54,085 nucleotides of DNA, taken from NCBI RefSeq assembly GCF_001425685.1, contig NZ_LMCY01000028.1:257-54341 (forward strand). Reading direction: 5' to 3'. Source of the stretch: Massilia sp. Root335 (GTDB lineage Bacteria; Pseudomonadota; Gammaproteobacteria; Burkholderiales; Burkholderiaceae_D). Below are positions 24,812 to 32,418 of this stretch, piece by piece. Every line of letters starts with the position of its first letter. The stretch's first letter is position 1. The position numbers and the translations under genes were made by a program. The notes below the pieces were generated by a model that did no database searches, had not been told where the DNA came from, and saw only the letters and a program-made list of their open reading frames with translations.

Positions 24812-27208
24812 ATGGCACAGCCCACATCGTTCATCGCGAGCATCTGGACAACGGATCTCCACGGCAACTGCACGTCGGTCGTCGACCACCGGCCGGACGT
24901 GCTGCCCCCGTTCGCCGCCGCGGCGAGCCTGCTGGACTGGCTGCGCGGCTGCGGCGACGCGGCCGGGGACGAGGCCGCGCGCGCCGTCGCGGATGCGCTG
25001 GCGCGGCATGCGCCGTTCGATCACGAAGTCCAGGTCCGGTGCGGGGACGGGCGCGCGCGCCGGGTCGTCGTGTCCGGCCTGCCGCGCGTCGCCGCCGACG
25101 GACGTTGCGCGGGTTTCAGCGGCGCCTTCGCCGACGTCACGGAACAGAAAGCGACGCTCGACCGCGCGCTCAGGAGCGAGGCGGAACACCGGCTGATCGT
25201 GGACCACAGCATGGACCTGATCGCGCATTGCGGCGTCGACGGCCGCTACATCTACGTATCGCCGTCGTACGAGACCGTGATCGGACGCGAGGCGGCCGAG
25301 ATGGTGGGGGAGCTGGTGACGTGCTTCCTGCATCCCGACGACCGGGGCGCGGCCACCGCGGCGCTCGCGCGCATCCTTGCCGGCGGCGACATCGACGACG
25401 TCATCGAGGTCCGCAAGCAGCACCGGGACGGCCACTATGTCTCGCTCGGCACGAAGGTGCGCAAGGTCACGGACCCCGCGACCGGCGCCGTGTTCGGCGC
25501 CGTGCTGGTCTCGCGCGACATCACGCGCGAACGGGAGATGCTGCACCGGGTCGAGCACGCGCATGCGCATGTGCGCACGGTCCTGGAAAGCATCGAGGAC
25601 GGTTTTTTCTCCGTCAACCGGAACTGGGAGATCACGTACGCGAACACGCTGGCCGAGGTGTTCGCGGGCGTCACGCCCGGCACGTCGACGGGCCGCGTGT
25701 TGTGGGACCTGGCCGAAGGACTGGCCGGCACCGGGATCGCCAGCACCTACCGGCGCGCGATGGAGCGGCGCGAGAACACGTCGTTCGAAGCGTTCTACGA
25801 CCCCGCCGGCGTGTGGCTCAGCCTGCGCGTCTATGCGCGCGAGGACGGCCTGTCCGTGTTCTTCCACGACATCTCGGACCGCAAGCGCGCCGAAGAGCGC
25901 CTCGAGCAGCTGGCCACGCGCGACGACCTCACGGGCCTCCCGAACCGCGCCTGGCTCAACGGCCACCTGAAGGCGATGCTGGGGCAGGCGCGCAGCCAGG
26001 CGGCGACGACCGTGATGTTCATCGACCTGAACCGCTTCAAGGAAGTCAACGATTCGCTGGGCCACGCGGCCGGCGACGTGCTGCTGCAGCAGGTGGGCCA
26101 GCGGCTGCAATCGTGCATGCGGCCGGGCGACGTCGTGGCGCGGCTGGGCGGCGACGAATTCGTCGTGGCCGCCCACTGCGCCGGCCGCGAGGCCGCCGCC
26201 GGCATCGCCCAGCGGCTGCTCAAGACGCTGACCGTCCCGTTCTACATCGACGGCCTGGAGATGTGCGTGGGCGCGTCCATCGGCATCAGCCTGTCGGGCC
26301 AGGATGCGCCGACGCCCGAACTGCTGTTCCAGAACGCGGACACGGCGATGTACAAGGCGAAGGCGCTGGGCGAGAGCTCGTACCAGTTCTTCGAGCGCGA
26401 GATGAGCGTGGAGGCGCGGCGCCGCCTGCAGATCGAGGCCGCGCTGCGGCGCGCGCTGGAACTGGGCCAGTTCGAACTTCATTACCAGCCCCGCATCGAC
26501 GTGCGCACCCTGCGCCTGCGCGGCGTGGAAGTGCTGCTGCGCTGGAAGCATCCGGAGCTCGGCCAGGTGTCGCCCCTCGAATTCATCCCGATCGCGGAAG
26601 AGCGCGGCCACATCGAGGCGATCGGCAAATGGGTGCTGGTCGAAGCCTGCCGCGTGGGCAAGCGCCTGGGCGACAAATACGGGACGCAGCTCCACGTGTC
26701 CGTGAACGTGTCGGCCCGCCAGCTGCGCACGGCGAGCCTGGTGGCCGAGGTCGAGCAGGCGTTGCGCGAATCCGGTTTCCCGGCGCGCGCGCTGGAGCTG
26801 GAGCTGACGGAAAGCGCGCTGATCGAGGACACCGAACAATCCGTCGACGTGCTGCGGCGCCTCAAGGGGCTCGGCCTGACGCTGGCGCTCGACGATTTCG
26901 GCACCGGCTATTCGAGCCTGTCGTACCTGAAGCGTTTCCCCGTCGACGTGCTCAAGCTGGACCGCTCGTTCTTCCTGGAGCAGTCGCAGGACGCCAACGG
27001 CGACGAAATCGTCGCGGCCCTCGTCCACATGGCCCATGCGCTCGGCCTGAAGGTGGTCGCGGAAGGCATCGAGACGGAAGAGGTGATGGAGACCCTGCGC
27101 GACTGCCGCTGCGACGAAGCGCAGGGCTATCTGTTCGCGCGCCCGATGGCCCTGCCGGAATTCGACAAATTCCTGCAGTGCGAAGTCCCCGGCAGCATGG
27201 CCGCCTGA
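24812..27208 (+). CDS. PAS-GGDEF-EAL protein (c-di-GMP turnover)
   Basis: A 798-aa cytoplasmic protein without membrane segments. PAS-like sensor modules lie at about residues 15-115, 120-245 and 250-360. The GGDEF domain (365-530) is intact (RLGGDEFVVA, 446-450) with an RxxD inhibitory site at RPGD (437-440). The EAL domain (540-798) has most catalytic signatures (ELTES near 665, LDDFGTGYSSLSYL near 693, KLDRSF near 715), but the name motif is GVEVLLRW (573-575 EVL) instead of EAL. It may make and break c-di-GMP. No Shine-Dalgarno is visible before ATG 24812. Confidence 0.93.
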   Translation: MAQPTSFIASIWTTDLHGNCTSVVDHRPDVLPPFAAAASLLDWLRGCGDAAGDEAARAVADALARHAPFDHEVQVRCGDGRARRVVVSGLPRVAADGRCAGFSGAFADVTEQKATLDRALRSEAEHRLIVDHSMDLIAHCGVDGRYIYVSPSYETVIGREAAEMVGELVTCFLHPDDRGAATAALARILAGGDIDDVIEVRKQHRDGHYVSLGTKVRKVTDPATGAVFGAVLVSRDITREREMLHRVEHAHAHVRTVLESIEDGFFSVNRNWEITYANTLAEVFAGVTPGTSTGRVLWDLAEGLAGTGIASTYRRAMERRENTSFEAFYDPAGVWLSLRVYAREDGLSVFFHDISDRKRAEERLEQLATRDDLTGLPNRAWLNGHLKAMLGQARSQAATTVMFIDLNRFKEVNDSLGHAAGDVLLQQVGQRLQSCMRPGDVVARLGGDEFVVAAHCAGREAAAGIAQRLLKTLTVPFYIDGLEMCVGASIGISLSGQDAPTPELLFQNADTAMYKAKALGESSYQFFEREMSVEARRRLQIEAALRRALELGQFELHYQPRIDVRTLRLRGVEVLLRWKHPELGQVSPLEFIPIAEERGHIEAIGKWVLVEACRVGKRLGDKYGTQLHVSVNVSARQLRTASLVAEVEQALRESGFPARALELELTESALIEDTEQSVDVLRRLKGLGLTLALDDFGTGYSSLSYLKRFPVDVLKLDRSFFLEQSQDANGDEIVAALVHMAHALGLKVVAEGIETEEVMETLRDCRCDEAQGYLFARPMALPEFDKFLQCEVPGSMAA

Positions 27209-27209
27209 G

Positions 27210-28589
27210 TCATTCCGCGCGCGTCCGCCGGCCCGGCCGGGCCGTGGTCAGCGCCAGCAGCGGCAGCAGCGTGGCCAGCGCGAACGTCGCGTGGGCCGCG
27301 GCCGCGACTTCCAGCGCCGTCCCGCGCGGACGGGCCGCGAACGCGGCGCCCAGCAGGGCCGACCCGGCGATCAGACCCAGTTGGCGCGCGAGGTTCAGCA
27401 GTCCCGCCGCCACGCCGCGCCGGGAGCCGCCGGCGGCTTCCATCACGGTCGTGTTGTTCGCCGCCTGGAACAGCGCATAGCCGGCCGTCAGCACGGCCAG
27501 CGGCGCGATCCAGCCGGCGACGCCGGCCGCGAGCGGCGCCAGCGCCAGCAGGCCCGATCCCAGCGCCATCGCCGCGAGCCCCGCCACGCACACCGCGCGC
27601 GCGCCGCGCCGGTCCACGAGGCGCCCGGCCGGCACGCCCGCCAGCGCCGCGACGAACGGACCGGCCGCCAGCGTGAGCCCGACCCCGCCCGGCGCCAGCC
27701 CGAGCGCGTGCCCGAGATAGAACGGGCCGACGAGCATCGTCGTCATCATCAATGCCATCGCCAGCGCGCTCATGGCGAAACCCGACGCCAGCACGCGGTC
27801 GCGCAGCAGCGCCAGCGGCACGAGGGGCGCCGCGGCGCGCGCCTCGGTCCGGACGAACAGCCCGGCGCCCAGCGCGGCGGCGCCGAACAGCCAGCCGCGC
27901 GACAGCGTGCCGGCGCCGGTGGCCGCGAGCGCGAACGCGAGCAGCGCCGCGACGAGCAGCAGCAGGCCGGCCAGGTCGAACGGGGGCCGCGGCGCGGACG
28001 CGCGGCCCGGCGCGTCGTCCGGCAGCCGCCGCACCAGCGCAAGGGCCAGCACGGCCGGCGCCAGCGTCGCGCCGAAGACGGCGCGCCAGCCGGGACCGGC
28101 CAGCAGCAGCCCGCCCAATGCCGGCCCGAGCGCAGTGCCGACGGCCGACATGCTGCCCAGCAGGCCCATCGCGCTGCCCGTGCGGCCTTGCGGGAGGCTG
28201 GCGGCGGCCAGCGCCATGCCGAGGGCCAGCATCACGGCGGCGCCCAGGCCCTGCAGCGCGCGTGCGGCCACGAGCAGCGGCAGCGTGGGCGCCAGCGCGC
28301 ACAGGCCGGATGCCGCCGCGAACAGCGCGATCCCGCCGAGCAGCACGCGGCGCCGGCCGATCATGTCGCCGAGGCGGCCCGCGCCGACGGCGGCGGCCGT
28401 TGCCGCCAGCAGGTAGGCGAGCACGATCCATTGCACGGCCGCGAAGCCGGTGCCGAACGCGCGCTGCAGGGCGGGCAGGGCGACGTTGGCGCTGCTCGCG
28501 CCGAACGACGCCAGCAGCACGCACAGCGCGAGGCCGGGCAGCGGTGTGCGTGTCCGGACGGGCAGGGAAAGGGTGGTCGAGGTGGGCAT
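27210..28589 (-). CDS. MFS transporter, drug-efflux type
   Basis: A 459-aa inner-membrane transporter of the major facilitator superfamily with about 14 hydrophobic segments, as in the DHA2 drug/proton antiporter group. The signature loop is GRLGDMIGRRRVLLGG, and the family motif LLGSMSAVGTALGPALGGLLL lies in helix 5. AGGAG precedes the ATG at 28589. The LysR gene starts 134 nt away on the opposite strand and is the obvious regulator. The substrate is unknown. Confidence 0.88.
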   Translation of the reverse strand: MPTSTTLSLPVRTRTPLPGLALCVLLASFGASSANVALPALQRAFGTGFAAVQWIVLAYLLAATAAAVGAGRLGDMIGRRRVLLGGIALFAAASGLCALAPTLPLLVAARALQGLGAAVMLALGMALAAASLPQGRTGSAMGLLGSMSAVGTALGPALGGLLLAGPGWRAVFGATLAPAVLALALVRRLPDDAPGRASAPRPPFDLAGLLLLVAALLAFALAATGAGTLSRGWLFGAAALGAGLFVRTEARAAAPLVPLALLRDRVLASGFAMSALAMALMMTTMLVGPFYLGHALGLAPGGVGLTLAAGPFVAALAGVPAGRLVDRRGARAVCVAGLAAMALGSGLLALAPLAAGVAGWIAPLAVLTAGYALFQAANNTTVMEAAGGSRRGVAAGLLNLARQLGLIAGSALLGAAFAARPRGTALEVAAAAHATFALATLLPLLALTTARPGRRTRAE

Positions 28590-28723
28590 GAAGGCTCCTG
28601 GTGTGCGATGGCCTCCAGCGTAGGCCACGCGGCGCGCGGGCGGAAGGCGCGCCCGACGCAATGACACCGTGCGTGCGGCGCCATGTCGCCGCCGCGGCGC
28701 GGCGGCTGTGCTATCGTGCGCGG

Positions 28724-29632
28724 ATGACGATGCCCGACCTGAACCTGCTCCTGACCCTCGACGTGCTGCTGTCCGAGGGCAGCGTGGCCGGCGCCGCGCG
28801 GCGCCTCAAACTGAGTCCGTCGGCGATGAGCCGCGCACTGGCCCGGCTGCGCGCGGCGACCGGCGATCCGCTGCTCGTGCGCGCGGGCCGCGGCCTCGTG
28901 CTCACGCCGCGCGCGCTCGCATTGCGCGAACAGGCCGGCCGGCTGGTGCAGGAAGCCGGCCACATGTTGCGGCCCTTCGACGACGTCGATCCGGCCACGA
29001 TCGTGCGCGTGTTCGCGCTGCGCGTCACCGACGGTTTCGTGGAAAACTACGGACCGGCGCTGCTGGCGCGGCTGGACCGCGACGCGCCCGGCGTGCGCCT
29101 GTGCTTCCTGCAAAAGGTGAACAAGGACAGCACGCCGCTGCGCGAGGGTCTCATCGACCTGGAAATCGGCGTGATCGGGGAAGAAACAGGACCGGAGATC
29201 CGCACGCGCGCGCTGTTCCGCGACCGCTTCGTGGGCGCCGTGCGGGGCGGCCATCCGCTGGCAGGCGGCGCGCTGACGCCGGCGCGGTACGCGGCCTGCC
29301 GGCACGTCTCGGTGTCGCGCCGCGGGCGCGAGCGCGGCGCCATCGATGCGGCGCTGGCGCCGCTCGGGCTGGAGCGGCCGGTGGCCGTGATGGTCGGCTC
29401 GTTCGCGACGGCGCTCGCGCTGGCGCGCGCGTCCGACCTCGTCGCCAACGTCCCCGAGCGCCACACGGCCCGGCTGCGCGACGGCATGCACACGTTCGAC
29501 CTGCCGGTGGCGACGCCGGCGCTGACCGTATCGATGATGTGGCACCCGCGCATGGAAGCCGACCCGGCGCACCGCTGGCTGCGGCGCTGGGTCTACGAGC
29601 TCTGTGCCGGCGGGCCGGCCGGCGCGTCCTAG
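28724..29632 (+). CDS. LysR-family transcriptional regulator
   Basis: A 302-aa regulator. The N-terminal winged helix is LNLLLTLDVLLSEGSVAGAARRLKLSPSAMSRALARLR, of the LysR type. The effector domain follows. The start MTMPDLNLLLTLD is chosen by family similarity over upstream Met codons. It is divergent from the MFS gene, which it probably controls in response to a compound that the transporter exports. Its stop overlaps the gudD stop by 4 nt. Confidence 0.9.
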   Translation: MTMPDLNLLLTLDVLLSEGSVAGAARRLKLSPSAMSRALARLRAATGDPLLVRAGRGLVLTPRALALREQAGRLVQEAGHMLRPFDDVDPATIVRVFALRVTDGFVENYGPALLARLDRDAPGVRLCFLQKVNKDSTPLREGLIDLEIGVIGEETGPEIRTRALFRDRFVGAVRGGHPLAGGALTPARYAACRHVSVSRRGRERGAIDAALAPLGLERPVAVMVGSFATALALARASDLVANVPERHTARLRDGMHTFDLPVATPALTVSMMWHPRMEADPAHRWLRRWVYELCAGGPAGAS

Positions 29633-30996
29633 CGCGCGAAGCTGGGCTTCCTGGGATCGTACGTCCAGCCGGGCACGAGGTAGCGCATCGCCATCGCGTC
29701 GTCGCGGGCACCGCCGGCGACCTTCTTGTACAGCGCGTGCGCTTCCTCGATGCGCGCCATGTCGGGCGCGACGCCGAGGCCCGGCGCGTCCGGCACGGCG
29801 ACCTGCCCGCCGACGATCCGCAGCGGCTCCGTGGTGAGCCGTTCGCGGCCCTCCTGCCAGATCCAGTGCGTGTCGATGGCCGTGATGGCGCCCGGCGCGG
29901 CCGCGGCGCAGTGCGTGAACATGGCCAGCGAGACGTCGAAGTGGTTGTTCGAGTGCGAGCCCCACGTCAGGCCCCAGTCGTGGCACAGCTGCGCGAGGCG
30001 CACGGAGCCCTGCATGGTCCAGAAGTGCGGGTCGGCGAGCGGGATGTCGACGGCGCCCAGCAGGTGCGAATGGGCCATCTGGCGCCAGTCCGTGGCCACC
30101 ATGTTGGTCGCCGTGCGGATGCCGGTGGCGCGCTTGAACTCGGCCATGATCTCGCGGCCAGAGTAGCCGTTCTCCGGCCCGCACGGATCTTCCGCATACG
30201 CCAGCACGTGGCCCTGGCCCTTGCAGGCGGCGACGGCCTCCGCCAGCGACCACGCGCCGTTCGGGTCCAGCGTCGCGCGCGCGTCCGGGAAGCGCCGCTT
30301 GATCGCCGCGACGGCGGCCACTTCCTCTTCCGGCCGCATCACGCCGCCCTTGAGCTTGAAGTCGCGGAAGCCGTATTTGTCGACGGCGGCGGCGGCGAGG
30401 TCGGCGATCTGCTCCGGCGTCAACGCTTCCTCGTCGCGCATGCGATACCAGCCGTCCGGCGCGGCGCCGCCGTCGTAGGGCAGGTCGGTGCGCGCGCGGT
30501 CGCCGATGTAGAACAGGTACGCCAGCATCGTCACGTGGGTGCGCTGCTGGCCGTTGCCGAGCAGTTCGCACAGCGGCACGCCCAGGTGCTGGCCCAGCAG
30601 GTCGAGCAGCGCCGCTTCCACGGCCGTGACGACGTTTTCCAGCCGCAGGTTGATCTCGTGCGGCTGCTTCATGACGGCTTCCTCGGCGCTCGACGTCACC
30701 TGGTGGCTGACGCCCGAGATGGCGGCGCGCAGCGTGTTCAAGGTGCGGTTGTAGCGCGCCACTTCCGTGCCCGTGACGAGCGGCACGAGCTTTTCCAGCG
30801 CGCGGAGGATGCCGTCCGATCCGGGCACTTCGCCCATGCCGGTGTTGCCGGCGCTGTCCTTGAGCAGGACGAGGATGCGGGTGAAGTAGGGTGCGTGGGC
30901 GCCGCACAGGTTGAGCAGCATGCTGTCGCGGCCGGCCACGGGGATCACCTGCATGGCGGTGATGGTCGGGCTGGCGGCGCGCTGGATCGGGGTCAT
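29629..30996 (-). CDS. gudD: D-glucarate dehydratase
   Basis: A 455-aa enolase-superfamily enzyme converting D-glucarate to 5-keto-4-deoxy-D-glucarate. With an offset of 9 from the E. coli enzyme, the catalytic base Lys216 (FKLKGG, with Lys214), the metal ligands Asp244, Glu275 and Asn298, and the second base His348 (GSHSNNHFDVS) are all present. AGGAGACC precedes ATG 30996. It is divergent from the SGNH-esterase/GH115 pair, sharing a 113-nt region with a LacI-type operator at 31069. Glucuronic acid released by GH115 and GH67, once oxidised to glucarate by a uronate dehydrogenase (not seen here), would feed this enzyme. Confidence 0.95.
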   Translation of the reverse strand: MTPIQRAASPTITAMQVIPVAGRDSMLLNLCGAHAPYFTRILVLLKDSAGNTGMGEVPGSDGILRALEKLVPLVTGTEVARYNRTLNTLRAAISGVSHQVTSSAEEAVMKQPHEINLRLENVVTAVEAALLDLLGQHLGVPLCELLGNGQQRTHVTMLAYLFYIGDRARTDLPYDGGAAPDGWYRMRDEEALTPEQIADLAAAAVDKYGFRDFKLKGGVMRPEEEVAAVAAIKRRFPDARATLDPNGAWSLAEAVAACKGQGHVLAYAEDPCGPENGYSGREIMAEFKRATGIRTATNMVATDWRQMAHSHLLGAVDIPLADPHFWTMQGSVRLAQLCHDWGLTWGSHSNNHFDVSLAMFTHCAAAAPGAITAIDTHWIWQEGRERLTTEPLRIVGGQVAVPDAPGLGVAPDMARIEEAHALYKKVAGGARDDAMAMRYLVPGWTYDPRKPSFAR

Positions 30997-31041
30997 GGGG
31001 GTCTCCTGGTAATAACCGGCATAAATGATCGATATATCCGG

Positions 31042-31070
31042 TTGCTCGTAACATTTATCTACACTAGAAT
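31042..31070 (+). promoter_or_regulatory. Promoter of the SGNH esterase/GH115 unit
   Basis: TTGCTC at 31042-31047, a 17-nt spacer and TAGAAT at 31065-31070. The operator at 31069-31084 begins within the -10 element, matching the layout at the GH3 promoter. Confidence 0.65.
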
Positions 31071-31084
31071 GGTAGCGCAACCAT
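31069..31084. promoter_or_regulatory. LacI-type operator, gudD / SGNH-GH115 divergent region
   Basis: ATGGTAGCGCAACCAT matches its own reverse complement at 14 of 16 positions and is centred on GCGC. Similar sites occur at 44677, 44765 and 46148. It covers the predicted start of transcription for the rightward unit and lies 73 nt upstream of gudD, so one site could control both directions. Confidence 0.75.
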
Positions 31085-31109
31085 TTTTTCCCAGTGTGAA
31101 GGAATAACG

Positions 31110-32384
31110 ATGTCGCGTCAATCGATTCTGGCTGCCAGCCTCCTGTCCGTATCCCTCGCCGGCTGCGCCGCCCTCGCTGGCGGAACGGCTTCCCAACCAC
31201 CCGCCGGCGAGCATTGGGTCGCTTCCTGGGGCAGTGCGCAACTGGTGCCGGAGGGCCAGAACGAGCTGCCCGCCGCGCAATGGCAGGACGCGAGCCTGCG
31301 CCAGGTCGTGCGCGTGTCGCTGGGCGGCCGCCAACTGCGCGTCAAGCTGAGCAACGCGTTCGGCACGGCGCCCCTCGTGATCGACGCCGGCAGCGTCGCG
31401 CTGGCGACGGCACCCGGCCGCGCCGACGTCGACGCGGCCAGCCTGCGCGCGCTGCGCTTCGGCGGCGGCGCGAGCGTGACGATTCCCGCCGGCGGCGAAT
31501 ACCTGAGCGATCCGGTGGACCTGCCGCATGCGGCGGGCGCCGATCTCGCCATCTCGCTGCACTTCGCCCAGGCGCCGGCGCGCCAGACCGGCCACCCCGG
31601 CGCGCGCGCGACGAGCTTCCGCGTACCGGGCAACCAGGTGCAGGCCGCGAGCTGGCCGCATGCCGACACGTTCACGCGCTGGTACCAGATCGCGGGCGTC
31701 GAGGTGCTGTCCGGCCCCGCCACGCACACGGTCGTCGCGATCGGCGACTCCATCACGGACGGCTACGGCGTCCAGCCCGACACCTATGCCCGCTGGACCG
31801 ACGGCCTTGCCACGCGCCTGCGCGCCGCCGGCATGACGGACGTCGGCGTCGTCAACGCGGGCATCGGCGGCGGGCGCATGCTGCGCGACGGCCTGGGCCC
31901 GAATCTCGTGTCACGCTTCGAACGCGACGTGCTGGCGCGGCCGGGCGTGTCGCACGCCATCGTCATGATCGGCGTGAACGACTTCGGGGTGCAGCACCGG
32001 AACAAGGAAGACAGCCCGGCCGAACGGGCGCGCCTGGTGGGCGACCTCGAACAGGCGTACCGCCAGATCGTCGCGCGCGCCCACGAGCGCGGCGTGTGCG
32101 TGCTGGGCGCCACGATCACGCCGTACGGCGGCAGCGGCTATTACGCGCACGGTCCGGACAACGAGGCGGACCGTCTCGCGTACAACCGCTGGATCCGCAG
32201 CGCCGGCGTCGTCGACGGCGTCGTCGACTTCGACGCGGCGCTGCGCGATCCGGCCCGCCCCGACCATCTGCGCAAGGCGCTGGACAACGACGGCCTGCAT
32301 CCGTCGGCGCCGGCGGGCTACCAGGCGATGGCCGACGTCGTGCCGCTGGAGCAGCTCAAGGCATGCCACATCGGCGCGCGCTGA
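31110..32384 (+). CDS. SGNH/GDSL-type esterase lipoprotein, probable hemicellulose deacetylase
   Basis: A 424-aa exported esterase. A lipoprotein signal ends at LAGC (Cys19). Residues 30-200 form a beta-rich N-terminal domain, and the SGNH hydrolase domain follows: GDSITDGYG with Ser214, GIGGGR for the Gly block, IGVND with Asn290, and DGLHPS with Asp394 and His397. Such enzymes remove acetyl groups from plant polymers. AAGGA precedes the ATG. GH115 follows 34 nt downstream, so both likely act on acetylated glucuronoxylan. No sequence feature fixes the substrate. Confidence 0.85.
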   Translation: MSRQSILAASLLSVSLAGCAALAGGTASQPPAGEHWVASWGSAQLVPEGQNELPAAQWQDASLRQVVRVSLGGRQLRVKLSNAFGTAPLVIDAGSVALATAPGRADVDAASLRALRFGGGASVTIPAGGEYLSDPVDLPHAAGADLAISLHFAQAPARQTGHPGARATSFRVPGNQVQAASWPHADTFTRWYQIAGVEVLSGPATHTVVAIGDSITDGYGVQPDTYARWTDGLATRLRAAGMTDVGVVNAGIGGGRMLRDGLGPNLVSRFERDVLARPGVSHAIVMIGVNDFGVQHRNKEDSPAERARLVGDLEQAYRQIVARAHERGVCVLGATITPYGGSGYYAHGPDNEADRLAYNRWIRSAGVVDGVVDFDAALRDPARPDHLRKALDNDGLHPSAPAGYQAMADVVPLEQLKACHIGAR

Positions 32385-32418
32385 CCGCCGCACGAACACC
32401 CATCACATCAGGAGACTT

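Noticed and set aside
24500..27037. 845-codon minus-strand frame opposite the PAS-GGDEF-EAL gene
   Set aside because: A shadow frame; its codon pattern has no recognisable protein family and it runs through a well-supported gene.
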